From G965204755 sp965243415 (GTDB taxonomy: Bacteria > Acidobacteriota > Vicinamibacteria > Marinacidobacterales > Marinacidobacteraceae): DNA of 64,000 bases. The notes below the pieces were generated by a model. That model did no database searches. It worked only from the letters and a program-made list of their open reading frames with translations, and was not told the DNA's origin. Both the position numbers and the translations under genes were made by a program. Where the stretch lies: NCBI GenBank assembly GCA_965243415.1, contig OZ251549.1, positions 3,224,001 to 3,288,000 of the forward strand. The letters run 5' to 3'. Positions 1-8,917 of this stretch are shown here, piece after piece; the first letter of the stretch is position 1, and each line of letters begins with the position of its first letter.

Positions 1-1747
1 CCACCGAACGGGCCTCGGCGCGGCCCGAGGCCGCCGCCAGCCGTTCGCGCACCGCCTGCGGCACGCTCATCCCCGGCACCTCGTTGTGGAGGAACTCGGC
101 GTTCCGGGAACTCACCAGCGGCAGGACGCCCACCAGCACCGGGATCCGGCAGTCCGAGATGGCGTCGAGGAACCGCTCCAGCAGGCGGGGCTCGTACACC
201 GGCTGGGTGAGGCAGTACTCGGCGCCGGCCTCCACCTTCTTCCCGAATTTGGCGATCTCGCCCTCGAAGTCCGCCGCCGCCGGGTTCGCGCCCACGCCGA
301 TGTGGAACGGGAGCGCGGCGCCCACCGGGTTGCCGGCGAGGTCGAGGCCCCGGTTCAGCCCGGCGAGGATGCGTACCAGGCCCACCGAGTCGGTGTCGAA
401 GACCGGAGTGGCGTGCGGGTAGTCGCCCAACTTCGGCGGATCCCCGGTCACCGCCAGCAGGTTGCGGATCCCCAGGGCGTGGGCGCCGAGGAGGTCGGCC
501 TGGATGCCGATCAGGTTCCGGTCGCGGCACTGGTAGTGGAGGATGGTCTCCACCCGGCGTTCCCGTTCGAGGAGGGCGGCGAAGGCGATGGCGCTCATGC
601 GGGCGCTGGCCCGGGGGCCGTCGGCGACATTCACGAAGCGGACGCCGGCGCCGGCGAGTTCCCCGGCCTGGCCCAGGAGTTTCCCGGCGTCCGCGCCCCG
701 GGGCGGGTCCATCTCCACGGACACCGCGAATCGGCCCTCGGCGATCGACCGGGCGAGGGCGGAGCGTTCCCGGAGGGGCGTCGGCGGCAGGGCTTTCGGC
801 GCGGCGGCGGAGGCGTCGGCGGTCGGCGGGGAGGCGGTCGCCGGGACGCGCCGGCCCCCGGCCTTCACCACCGCCGCCCGCACCGCGCCGGCGACGGCGG
901 CGAGGTGGTCCGGGCCGGTGCCGCAGCAACCGCAGATGAGACGGACGCCGAGGCGCAGGTACCTCTTGGCGTAGTGGGCGAAGTAATCCGGGGAGGACGG
1001 ATAGAGGAAACGGCCGTCCACCCGCGCCGGGATGCCGGCGTTCGGCTGGGCCACGAGCGGCAGGTCCGTCGCTTCGCGCATCCGCTCCAGGACCGCCAGC
1101 GTGCTCTCCGGGCCGACCCCGCAGTTCGAGCCGACGGCGTCCGCCCCGGCGCGGGTGAGTTCCGCGGCCACCCGGCGCGGCGAGGTGCCCAGTTCGGTGA
1201 CCGCCCGCTCCGAGAAGGTGGTGAGCACGGCCACGCCCAGGTCGGGGGCGGCCTCCCGGGCGGCCGCGAGCGCCAGCCGCGCCTCCGCCAGACTGGTGAA
1301 GGTCTCGATCAGCAGCGCGTCCGCCCCGGCGGCCACCAGGGCGGCGATCTGCTCGGCGAAAGCCTCCCGGACCTCCCCGGCGCGCGCGTCGGCGACGGAA
1401 CCGATGGTCTCCCCGGTGGGGCCGACCGAACCGAAGACCGGCTGGCCGCCCGGGGCCGCGCTCCGGGCCACCGCCACCCCGGCGCGGTTGATCGCCGCCG
1501 CCTCGCCGGAGAGCCCGTGTTTCTCCAGTTGGAAGCGGTTCGCCCCGAAGGTGTTCGTGGTGACGATCTCGGCGCCGGCGGCGAGATGCGCCGTGTGGAC
1601 GGAGCGCACCCGGTCCGGGTCGGAGCGGTTCAGGTCGTCGAAACAGCGCCGGGCGGCGACCCCGGAGTGGTAGAGCGCCGTGCCCAGGGCGCCGTCGCCG
1701 ACCCGTGGCCGCTCTCTGAGGAAGTCGGCGAACTCCGCTCGGTCCAT
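1..1747 (-). CDS. Bifunctional homocysteine S-methyltransferase / methylenetetrahydrofolate reductase (3' end outside window)
   Basis: The reverse-strand reading opens at ATG 1747 and stays open to the window edge (about 582 codons seen). The N-terminal half is a homocysteine S-methyltransferase domain: it begins MDRAEFADFL, has GDGALGT near the start, and a GCCGTGPDH zinc-site motif (paired Cys) before residue 300. After an Ala/Pro-rich linker comes a MetF-like TIM barrel (SVEMDPPRGAD, then ITGDPPKLGDYPH-like and LTQPVYEP segments). This is the arrangement of YitJ-type proteins, which make 5-methyl-THF and methylate homocysteine. A TACACT box lies 11 nt upstream of the start. A separate B12-dependent MetH lies at 11.6 kb, so methionine synthesis may have two routes. 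The product is inferred from domain recognition by eye. Confidence 0.9.
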   Translation of the reverse strand, partial: MDRAEFADFLRERPRVGDGALGTALYHSGVAARRCFDDLNRSDPDRVRSVHTAHLAAGAEIVTTNTFGANRFQLEKHGLSGEAAAINRAGVAVARSAAPGGQPVFGSVGPTGETIGSVADARAGEVREAFAEQIAALVAAGADALLIETFTSLAEARLALAAAREAAPDLGVAVLTTFSERAVTELGTSPRRVAAELTRAGADAVGSNCGVGPESTLAVLERMREATDLPLVAQPNAGIPARVDGRFLYPSSPDYFAHYAKRYLRLGVRLICGCCGTGPDHLAAVAGAVRAAVVKAGGRRVPATASPPTADASAAAPKALPPTPLRERSALARSIAEGRFAVSVEMDPPRGADAGKLLGQAGELAGAGVRFVNVADGPRASARMSAIAFAALLERERRVETILHYQCRDRNLIGIQADLLGAHALGIRNLLAVTGDPPKLGDYPHATPVFDTDSVGLVRILAGLNRGLDLAGNPVGAALPFHIGVGANPAAADFEGEIAKFGKKVEAGAEYCLTQPVYEPRLLERFLDAISDCRIPVLVGVLPLVSSRNAEFLHNEVPGMSVPQAVRERLAAASGRAEARSV

Positions 1748-1758
1748 GGGCGCGGGCA

Positions 1759-1764
1759 AGTGTA
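1759..1764 (-). promoter_or_regulatory. -10-like box TACACT before the metF-like gene
   Basis: TACACT ends 11 nt before the ATG at 1747. The same box-to-start spacing occurs before argS, metH and the aldehyde dehydrogenase gene. It leaves room for only a 3-5 nt leader, so the transcript would be nearly leaderless. No clear -35 element was seen. Confidence 0.45.
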
Positions 1765-1841
1765 GAAGCGGCCGGGGCTCCGGAAACCGTCGGGCGGGAG
1801 CGGAGCCCCCCGCGGATACCGGGTCGCGCGGCCGGGAGTTC

Positions 1842-1942
1842 CCTGCCCGCGGCAGAGATTCCCCGCCGGAGGCCGAGATTCCCTGTCGGAGGCCGAGATT
1901 CCCTGTCGGAGGCCGAGATTCCCGCCGGAGGCAGAAGTTCCC
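1842..1942. repeat. Short tandem repeat, about 20-bp unit
   Basis: Roughly five degenerate copies of a unit resembling GGAGGCCGAGATTCCCTGTC lie head to tail; the two central copies are identical. The array sits in the about 310-bp gap between the divergent metF-like gene and argS. Apart from the two promoter-like boxes nothing else is visible in this gap. The role is unknown. Confidence 0.7.
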
Positions 1943-2041
1943 CTTCGGCCCCGGAGCGTCCCCGTCGGCGGCCGAGGCTTCCGGCCCGGAACGGGCGACT
2001 CGGAGCGCGGCCCTTCCGCCGGCGCCGGGCCGCCGCTTCAC

Positions 2042-2047
2042 TACACT
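2042..2047 (+). promoter_or_regulatory. -10-like box TACACT before argS
   Basis: TACACT ends 11 nt before the argS ATG at 2059. No Shine-Dalgarno sequence fits between box and start. The arrangement matches other genes in the window and suggests near-leaderless transcription. Confidence 0.45.
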
Positions 2048-2058
2048 CCGCGCCGCCG

Positions 2059-4014
2059 ATGATCGGGGAATTGACGGAGGCGGTGCGGCAGGCCGCCGCG
2101 GCCGCCGGCGCGGAGGACTTCGAGGTCGTCGCCGAGATCCCCCCGTCCGCGGACCGGGGCGATGTGGCCTTCCCCGCTGCCTTCGGCCTGGCGAAGAGGC
2201 TGCGCCGCCCGCCGCGGGCGATCGCGGAAACCCTCGCCGAGGCCCTCCGGAGCGGCGGGTGCGCCGGCGGGATCGAGCGGGTGGAGGTCGCCGGGCCCGG
2301 CTATGTGAATGTCTTCCTGCGGCGCGAGGCGCATCTCGCGGCGGTGGCGGCGGGGGGCGTCCCCGACCCGGGAGCGCCCGACGGGACCCACCTCGTCGAA
2401 CACACCAGCATCAATCCCAACAAGGCGGCCCACATCGGCCACCTGCGGAACGCGGCGCTCGGGGACTCGTTCGCCCGCCTCCTCCGCTTCCTCGGGCGCC
2501 GGGTCGAGGTGCAGAACTACATAGACGACACCGGCGTCCAGGTCGCCGATGTGGCGCTCGGCTTCGTGCGTCTCCGCGGCGCGGACGCCGACGCGGTGCG
2601 CCGCCTGGCCGCCGGTCCCCGGTTCGACTACCTCTGCTGGGACCTCTACACCGAGGTCTCCCGCTGGATCGGGAGCGATCCGGCCGGCGAGGCGGCCCGG
2701 CGGGAGGCGCTCCACGGGCTGGAACACGAGGAGGCCCCCTGGGCGGAGATCGGCGCGCTGGTGTCCGCGGCGGTGGCCCGCCGCCACCTGGAGACGATGG
2801 AACGCATCGGCGTCCGCTACGACCTCCTCGCCTGCGAGAAGACCGTGATCCGGCTGCGGTTCTGGGACCGGGCCTTCGCGCTGCTGCGGGAGGCGGGCGC
2901 GCTGCGGCGGAGCGAGGCGGGCAGGAACCGGGGCTGCTGGGTGATGGACACGCCGCTGGCGCAGGACGGCGAGAAGGTCATCGTCCGCTCGAACGGCACC
3001 GCCACCTATGTGGCGAAGGACATCGGCTACCAGGTCTGGCAACTGGGCGGCCTCGACCGGGACGCGCGGTACCGGCGGTTCTTCGACTACCCGGACGGAG
3101 CGGCGGCCTGGATCACGACGCACGAAGCCGCGGAGGACGACGCCCCGCGGTTCGGCCGCGCCGCGCTGGTCCACCATGTCATAGACGCCCGCCAGTCCTA
3201 TCCGCAGCGCATCGTCCAGGAAGCGGTGGCCCGGCTGGCCTCCGAGCGGGACCGCGCCCGGACGCGGCACCTCTCCTACGAGATGGTGTCCCTGACGCCG
3301 AAGACGGTGGAGGCGCTGGGGCTGCCGGCGGCGGAAGGCGCGGGGGCGTCCGGAGGCGCCGCGGGGGCCGGGGGCGCCGTGGAGGTCTCCGGGAGGAAGG
3401 GAGTCGGGGTCAAGGCCGACGACTTCCTGGACGCCCTCATCGCCCGCGCCGGGGAGGAGGTCGCCCTCCGGAACCCCGACCTCGACGAGGCCGCCCGGCG
3501 GCGTCTGGCGGAGGACATCGCCGTGGGGGCGCTCCGCTACCTGATGGTGCGGGTGACGAAGAACCAGATCATCGTCTTCGATCTGGAAGAGGCCCTCAGT
3601 TTCGACGGGGCCACCGGGCCGTATCTCCAGTACGCCGCGGTCCGGGCGCGGAAGATCCTCGACCGGGCCGACCTCGCCGCTCCGACGGCGTTCCCGTGCC
3701 CGCCGGAGGGGCTGGACGAACGGCTGGCGGCGCTCGACCCGGCGGAGGCGGCGGACCTCTGGGTGCTGCTGCGGGAGGCGGCCCGGCTGGGCGAGACCGC
3801 CGCGCGCGCCGCCCGGGAGGAGGATCCGCAGATCGTCGCCCGCTGGGCCTACGACGGGGCGCAGCGGTTCAACGGCTTCTACCACCGCTACCGCATCGCC
3901 GGGGAGGCCGACGGCAACGCCCGGGAACTGCGCGCCTACGCGGTGCGGGTGTTCGACTGGCAGCACCGGCTGGGGCTCGGCCTGCTGGGCATCCCGGTTC
4001 CGGAGCGCATGTGA
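2059..4014 (+). CDS. argS: Arginyl-tRNA synthetase
   Basis: This 651-residue cytoplasmic class I synthetase charges tRNA-Arg. The HIGH signature (HIGH at residues 125-128) follows the family-typical HTSINPNKAAHIGH context, and QNYIDDTG follows it. The KMSKS-loop region is the variant SGRKGVGVKADD. An Ala/Gly-rich stretch just before that loop (around residues 420-440) looks like a lineage-specific insertion. The C-terminal helical anticodon-binding domain carries the expected FNGFYHRYRI segment. Length is slightly above the usual 550-600. The ATG at 2059 follows a -10-like box at short spacing. The stop codon overlaps the lepB GTG start by 4 nt, so argS, lepB and bshC look co-transcribed. Confidence 0.97.
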   Translation: MIGELTEAVRQAAAAAGAEDFEVVAEIPPSADRGDVAFPAAFGLAKRLRRPPRAIAETLAEALRSGGCAGGIERVEVAGPGYVNVFLRREAHLAAVAAGGVPDPGAPDGTHLVEHTSINPNKAAHIGHLRNAALGDSFARLLRFLGRRVEVQNYIDDTGVQVADVALGFVRLRGADADAVRRLAAGPRFDYLCWDLYTEVSRWIGSDPAGEAARREALHGLEHEEAPWAEIGALVSAAVARRHLETMERIGVRYDLLACEKTVIRLRFWDRAFALLREAGALRRSEAGRNRGCWVMDTPLAQDGEKVIVRSNGTATYVAKDIGYQVWQLGGLDRDARYRRFFDYPDGAAAWITTHEAAEDDAPRFGRAALVHHVIDARQSYPQRIVQEAVARLASERDRARTRHLSYEMVSLTPKTVEALGLPAAEGAGASGGAAGAGGAVEVSGRKGVGVKADDFLDALIARAGEEVALRNPDLDEAARRRLAEDIAVGALRYLMVRVTKNQIIVFDLEEALSFDGATGPYLQYAAVRARKILDRADLAAPTAFPCPPEGLDERLAALDPAEAADLWVLLREAARLGETAARAAREEDPQIVARWAYDGAQRFNGFYHRYRIAGEADGNARELRAYAVRVFDWQHRLGLGLLGIPVPERM

Positions 4015-4700
4015 GCGGGGACGCCGGCTCCGCGGCGGCGCCACCGGCATTGCCACCGGTGACGAAACCGCCCGGGCGCGGCCGGCGGCTGCTGGTCGGC
4101 GCCGGTCGGCTCCTGCTGACGGCCGCCGTCTCCGGGGTCCTGGCCTGGCTGGTCATGACCTTCCTGGCGCAGACCTTCCGCATCGTGGGCAGCAGCATGG
4201 AGCCGGCGCTGTTTCCGGGGGAGCGGGTGCTGGTGGTGAAGGTCGGCGGGCCGATCGAGCGGGGGGACATCGTGGTGTTCCGGGATCCACGCCGGGAGGA
4301 GACCCGGATCGTGAAGCGTGTCGTGGGGGTCCCCGGCGACCGGGTGCGGGTCCGCGGGGGCGAGGTCCGGCTGTTCCGGGAATCGGCCCGGCAGTCGTCG
4401 GGCGTCCCCCGGAGCGGGAGCGCCGCGGCGGCCGGTTCCGCCGTGGCCGCGGCGGCGGAACCCCCGCCCGACGACTCCCTCCCGGTCGCCGGGGAGGCGG
4501 AGCGTCGCCGAGGGGAGCGCCCCCCCGAGTCCATCCGGGAAGGGCACTACTTCGTCCTCGGCGACAACCGGAGCCGGAGCCGCGACAGCCGCCACTGGGG
4601 ACCGTTGCCCGGGGAGGCGGTCGTCGGTCGCGCGGTCCTGCGGGTGTGGCCGCCCCGCCGATTCGGCCGCATCGAACCGGGGCCCCCCGGCAGCGGATGA
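4011..4700 (+). CDS. lepB: Signal peptidase I
   Basis: This 229-residue membrane protease removes signal peptides from Sec substrates. One N-terminal membrane segment (about residues 34-54) precedes the catalytic serine box GSSMEP (Ser62), followed by the lysine box RIVKRVVGVPGD and the late family motif LGDNRSRSRDSRHWG. Between them is an Ala/Ser/Pro-rich insertion of about 50 residues that is not typical of short LepB proteins. The GTG start at 4011 overlaps the argS stop as GTGA. The reading frame remains open far upstream, but that extension would run inside argS and is not credible. The stop overlaps the bshC ATG as ATGA. Confidence 0.93.
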   Translation: MSGDAGSAAAPPALPPVTKPPGRGRRLLVGAGRLLLTAAVSGVLAWLVMTFLAQTFRIVGSSMEPALFPGERVLVVKVGGPIERGDIVVFRDPRREETRIVKRVVGVPGDRVRVRGGEVRLFRESARQSSGVPRSGSAAAAGSAVAAAAEPPPDDSLPVAGEAERRRGERPPESIREGHYFVLGDNRSRSRDSRHWGPLPGEAVVGRAVLRVWPPRRFGRIEPGPPGSG

Positions 4701-6319
4701 GCGGCCTCCTCCGCTCCCTGCCCCTGCCCCCGGGCGGCTTCCTCGGCGCCTGGGCGGCGGATCCGGCGCGCTTCACGGACCTCCTGCCGGATCCGTTCGC
4801 CGAGGGCGCGGTGCGGCGGGCAGCGGAGGCGGTCCGTTGGGACGCGGCGGCAAGGGTTGGGACGGAGGGGGACGGCGCGATGGCACGGCCCCGACGGGAG
4901 GTGGCGAGGGCGATCCTGGCGACGACCCGGGAGTGGGGCGGCGACGAGGCCGCGGTGCGAGCGGCAGGCCGGGCGGGCGAACCGGAGGCATTGGCGGTGG
5001 TCACCGGGCAGCAGCCGGGGCTCTTCGGGGGGCCGCTCTACAGTCTGGTGAAGGCGCTCTCGACGGTCGCGGCGGCCGGCGAGATCGAGGCGGAGACCGG
5101 GAGGCCGACCGTCCCGCTCTTCTGGATCGAGGGCGACGACCACGACTTCGAGGAGATCCGCACCGCCTGGGTCCTCGATGCGGCCGGGGAGCCGCGGTCG
5201 TTCCGCTACTGCCCGGGAGAGGAGGCGCCCGGGCGGCCGGCGTTTCGCCGAGTGCTGGAGGAGTCGGTCGAGGCGCTGGTCGGGGCGGTGGGCGAGGTCC
5301 TTCCCCGCACCGAGTTCACCGAGGAGGCGCTCGGCGCGGTGGCGGCGGCGTACGCGCCGGGGCGGACGCTCGTCGAGGCGTTCGGGCGGCTGCTGCTCGC
5401 GCTGACCCGGGGGACCGGGCTGGCGGTCCTGGATCCGACCGGCGCGGCGATGAAGGGAGCGGCGGCGCCGATGTACCGGGTGGCGGCGGCGAACCTGGCG
5501 GAGGGGCGGCGGCGGATCGAGACTGCGAACGCGCGGCTGGCGGAGTTCGGTCTGCCCGCGCAGGCGGCAACGGAGGGATACGGGATCTTCTCGACCGCCG
5601 GACCGGATGGTCGGCGGCGGAAGTGGAACCCGGGCGCGGCGGGTAGCGGCGCGGCATCCACCCTGCCCCCGACGGAGACGCTGAGCGCGGCGGTGCTGCT
5701 GCGTCCGCTGGTGCAGGATTTCCTGCTGCCGACCGCGGCGTATGTCGGCGGGCCTTCCGAGTTGGCGTACCACGCGCAGATCGGCGGTCTCTACGCGCTC
5801 CACGGCCTGCCCCGGCCGCTCGTCCTGCCGCGCCACCAGGTTGCGATCCTGACGGCGGCGCACCGGCGCGTCCTCGAGCGGGACGGCATCGCCTTCGACG
5901 ACCTCTCCGCCGGCGACGAGTCGGCCCTGAACCGGCTGGCCGCCGACCCGGAGGCGACCGCGGCGATCGCGGACGCGCGGGGGGCACTGGACGCCGGTCT
6001 CGACCGGGTGGAAACCGCGCTCACCGCCCTCGACCCCACGCTCACCGCCGTGGCCCGGAAGGCGAAGGGCCGGATGCTGGGCGCGCTCTCCGACCTGGAG
6101 TCGAAGGCCCTCCGCTCCGCCAAGCGCCGCGATGAAGACCGCCGCCGAAGGTTCCACCGCGCCCGCGCCGCCCTCTTCCCCGCCGGCGTCCCCCAGGAGC
6201 GCCGCCTGAGTCCACTGGTCTTCACGAACCGCTACGGCCCCGACCTGTCTTCCTGGTTGCTCCGAGCCCTCTCCGACCCGGCCGCCGGTCGCCGGTTCCG
6301 CAGCCTCTTTCTCCGGTAG
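4697..6319 (+). CDS. bshC: Bacillithiol biosynthesis cysteine-adding enzyme BshC
   Basis: The 540-residue product resembles BshC, which adds cysteine to glucosaminyl-malate in the last step of bacillithiol synthesis. Diagnostic blocks are VVTGQQPGLFGGPLY (about residues 100-115), PLFWIEGDDHDFEEI, and the C-terminal RRRRFHRARAALFP-like region. Length matches the family (about 530-550). The ATG at 4697 overlaps the lepB stop by 4 nt. No bshA or bshB is in this window, so the rest of the pathway must lie elsewhere. Making bacillithiol excludes groups that use only glutathione or mycothiol and helps place the organism. Confidence 0.93.
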   Translation: MSGLLRSLPLPPGGFLGAWAADPARFTDLLPDPFAEGAVRRAAEAVRWDAAARVGTEGDGAMARPRREVARAILATTREWGGDEAAVRAAGRAGEPEALAVVTGQQPGLFGGPLYSLVKALSTVAAAGEIEAETGRPTVPLFWIEGDDHDFEEIRTAWVLDAAGEPRSFRYCPGEEAPGRPAFRRVLEESVEALVGAVGEVLPRTEFTEEALGAVAAAYAPGRTLVEAFGRLLLALTRGTGLAVLDPTGAAMKGAAAPMYRVAAANLAEGRRRIETANARLAEFGLPAQAATEGYGIFSTAGPDGRRRKWNPGAAGSGAASTLPPTETLSAAVLLRPLVQDFLLPTAAYVGGPSELAYHAQIGGLYALHGLPRPLVLPRHQVAILTAAHRRVLERDGIAFDDLSAGDESALNRLAADPEATAAIADARGALDAGLDRVETALTALDPTLTAVARKAKGRMLGALSDLESKALRSAKRRDEDRRRRFHRARAALFPAGVPQERRLSPLVFTNRYGPDLSSWLLRALSDPAAGRRFRSLFLR

Positions 6320-6381
6320 CGCCCCTCTCCTGTTCGTTCCCGACCGTGAGGCGGGCGCGGTAGCCTTTCCCGGCTGAGCCA

Positions 6382-7605
6382 GTGTCACAGCGTCGAGAGG
6401 AGGTCCTCAGCCGGATCCGGGCCGGTGAGGACGGTCGAACGGAATTCAAGGAGATCCGTCTCCACAAGAAGGGCATCGCCGCGCCGAGAACCGAGGAGAC
6501 GGCAGCGGAACTCGTCGCGTTGGCCAACGCGGACGGGGGGCTCCTCCTGCTGGGCGTCGAGGATTCCGGCGCCGTGGCCGGCGTTCCGGAGAAGCGCCTC
6601 CGGGAAGTGCAGCATTGGATCGCGGATGTCGCTACGAACAACTGCGAACCGGCGATCCGTCCCACGATCCGGAGCGAATCGGCCCCCGATGCCGCCGGCG
6701 CCGAGCGGAGCGTCGTCGTCGTCGAAATCCCGCGAGGAATCTTCGTCCACCAGACCGCCGGAGGCCGCTACTACACCCGAGTCGGCCCGACGAAGCGACT
6801 GCTGAATCCACCGGAACTCGCCCGGTTGTTCCAGGAGCGCGGCCGCGGCTTCGTGTTCGATGAACAGATCGTCTTCGAAGCCGGGGTCGAGGCGCTGCAG
6901 TGGAGTCGTCTCGAATCGTTCTTCGGCAGGTCGCCGCCGCTTCCCTGGCTCGACCTCCTGCGCAATACGCGCGTAGCTGCCCGTGACCGTGACGGAGTCG
7001 ACAGGCCCACCGTCGCCGGTCTCCTGACCTTCGGCAAGGATCCCACGGACTTCCTGCGTTCCGCCTTCGTCGAAGCCGCCCAGTACGGCGGCACCGCATT
7101 GTCCTCGACCGAACTCGTGCGCGAGGATCGACTCGATGGCCGGGTGGCAGACCAGATCGATGCCGCGGTCGCCTTCGTCGCCGCGTCCACGGCGCCGGAT
7201 CCGGGTTCCGGTCGAGATGCCGGACCTGACGAAGTCGCGCCCTATGACCTCGAAGTGGTCGAAGAGGGCGTCGTCAACGCGGTAGCGCACCGGGACTACT
7301 CGATCCACGGTTCCAAGATTCGGCTCTTCGTCTATGCCGACCGACTGGAGATATACAGTCCGGGCCGGCTGCCGAACGACCTGACGCTGGGAAATCTGCA
7401 GTACCGGACCTTCAGTCGCAACCAACTCCTCGTCAGTTTCCTGTCGAAACTCCAGAGCAAGCGGACCGACCGGGTGTACATCGAGTCCCGCGGCGAGGGA
7501 GTTCGCACCATCCTGCGGCGGGGCGAAGCCCACTCCGGCCGTCGCCCGGAGTACGACCTGTTCGGCAGCGAACTCCGCCTCACCATCTGGGCCCGCCGGT
7601 CATGA
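6382..7605 (+). CDS. AlbA_2/Schlafen-type putative transcriptional regulator (RecG-like family)
   Basis: The 407-residue protein starts at GTG 6382. Its N-terminal ~150 residues are an AlbA_2 (Schlafen-like, COG2865-type) domain: ETEFKEIRLH-like start, ALANADGGLLLLGVEDSG, and IPRGIFVHQTAGGRYYTRVGP. A linker and a C-terminal HATPase_c_4-like region follow, with VVNAVAHRDYSIHGSKIRLFVYADRLEIYSPGRLP as the characteristic core (around residues 290-330). Members are often encoded in defence or accessory islands, and their biochemical role is mostly unknown. Base composition is lower in GC than in the bshC region. The gene stands 62 nt after bshC on the same strand, probably with its own promoter. 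Confidence 0.85.
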   Translation: MSQRREEVLSRIRAGEDGRTEFKEIRLHKKGIAAPRTEETAAELVALANADGGLLLLGVEDSGAVAGVPEKRLREVQHWIADVATNNCEPAIRPTIRSESAPDAAGAERSVVVVEIPRGIFVHQTAGGRYYTRVGPTKRLLNPPELARLFQERGRGFVFDEQIVFEAGVEALQWSRLESFFGRSPPLPWLDLLRNTRVAARDRDGVDRPTVAGLLTFGKDPTDFLRSAFVEAAQYGGTALSSTELVREDRLDGRVADQIDAAVAFVAASTAPDPGSGRDAGPDEVAPYDLEVVEEGVVNAVAHRDYSIHGSKIRLFVYADRLEIYSPGRLPNDLTLGNLQYRTFSRNQLLVSFLSKLQSKRTDRVYIESRGEGVRTILRRGEAHSGRRPEYDLFGSELRLTIWARRS

Positions 7606-7774
7606 TCCTGCCGACCCCGCGCCCAACCGATTCGCCCGGCCCGCGTGACCGCTTCCGTCCGCGGGATCCGGCCCGGATGCGCCGGGCGACGGGTCGCGCG
7701 GATCCCGGAGTCCACGGACGGGGAGGAACGCCCCTCCACACTGCAGCCTCGCGCGTCGGCCCGGAGGCCGCCTC

Positions 7775-8155
7775 GTGAAGACGATCACCTTCGACGAGGC
7801 CGTCTCGCGTTCACGTTTCACGGAGCACGGCCGGAAGTTGCTGGATATCGTTCGGAAGAATCCGGGGATCCAACTGGAGACGCTCGTCAGGGAGCACGAT
7901 CCCGGGCCGCTCCCCTTCCTCTGCGAGATCTATCTCCCGGCGGCGTTGGAGGGCAGCTCCCTCCGGAACTTCCCCGTGGGCAGCCACGCTGTCCGGCAGT
8001 TGCGTGAAGCGGGCTGCATCGTCATCACCGAACTTCTGAAGGTGTATCTCCCGGAGGATGTGCCCGAGCGGCGTGCCGGCGAGATGCTGACCTACGTGCC
8101 GAAAAATCATCCCGAGGGGCGCCCCGTCGATGCCGAACGACCGAGTGGCGCATGA
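7775..8155 (+). CDS. Small hypothetical protein, copy 1 of a tandem pair
   Basis: The 126-residue product (GTG start at 7775) is unrecognised. It has a helix-rich N-terminal half (LLDIVRKNPGIQLETLVREH) and an AVRQLREAGCIVI segment, together compatible with a small winged-helix fold, but this is only a visual impression. The next gene (8258) encodes a clear paralogue: both start with K/RTITFDE, share LETLVREHDP, HAVRQL, AGC, and end their common part at VYLPEDVPER. Similarity extends about 40 nt upstream of each start, so promoter and gene were duplicated together. The 169-bp gap before it holds nothing else visible. Confidence 0.65.
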   Translation: MKTITFDEAVSRSRFTEHGRKLLDIVRKNPGIQLETLVREHDPGPLPFLCEIYLPAALEGSSLRNFPVGSHAVRQLREAGCIVITELLKVYLPEDVPERRAGEMLTYVPKNHPEGRPVDAERPSGA

Positions 8156-8257
8156 CGACGGACGCTGGTGGGCTGGTGGTGCAAGTGCCGGTAGGCACGA
8201 ACGGAAGGGAGCGCCACTCGATACTGTCCCGTCGTGCCTCGGCGTGGAGGCAGTGTC

Positions 8258-8917
8258 GTGAGAACGATCACTTTCGATGAGGTGGGCTCGCGGCGGCGTT
8301 TCACGGAGCGCGGCCTGATGTTGCTGGACATCGTCCGGAACGACCCCGGGATCGATCTCGAGACTCTGGTGAGAGAACACGATCCTCCGCCGATTCCGTT
8401 GCCGGAAAGCGGGAACGCCAAATCCCGGTTCTTGTCCCGGCTGAGGGTGAGCGACGCGATCCGGAAGTTCCCTTCCGGCGGACACGCAGTAAGACAGTTG
8501 TGTCAGGCGGGCTGCCTCGTCATCACGGAGCAACTCAAGGTGTACCTCCCGGAGGACGTGCCCGAGCGAACGCCGCACGAAGGGAAGGACGGTTACGGGT
8601 CGAAATTGCCGAACCACCGGGCTCCGGGACCCTGTAGGCTCGCGCCCTGCCGGCCACTCGTCTGCACTATTTCATGCGTTTCTTGTAACCGGCCTCCGTC
8701 ATCTGGATCGTCCGCAGGAGCGGGTAACTCTCGGGAATGGCTTCGCCGAACACGGGATGTATCGAGACGTGATGCCGGATATCGCGCACGAGTTCGTCGA
8801 CCGTTACCAGGCGACCGCCACCGATCTCGGTGCGACCGTCCTTCGGGCGATTCGGGAGCACGGCGACCGATTCCACCGGAAGACCGGAGTCCTTCAACCA
8901 AGGAAAAACGACCTTGA
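8258..8917 (+). CDS. Small hypothetical protein, copy 2 of the tandem pair, with suspect C-terminal extension
   Basis: The first ~110 residues from GTG 8258 parallel the protein encoded at 7775, with an internal insertion (PESGNAKSRFLSRL) in the middle. After VYLPEDVPER the frame runs on for about 110 more residues, most of them antisense to the gene at 8667-9155. That tail has a composition like translated antisense DNA, so the original stop has probably been lost by frameshift or the ORF simply reads on. The functional part probably ends near 8590. No function can be assigned. Confidence 0.5.
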   Translation: MRTITFDEVGSRRRFTERGLMLLDIVRNDPGIDLETLVREHDPPPIPLPESGNAKSRFLSRLRVSDAIRKFPSGGHAVRQLCQAGCLVITEQLKVYLPEDVPERTPHEGKDGYGSKLPNHRAPGPCRLAPCRPLVCTISCVSCNRPPSSGSSAGAGNSREWLRRTRDVSRRDAGYRARVRRPLPGDRHRSRCDRPSGDSGARRPIPPEDRSPSTKEKRP

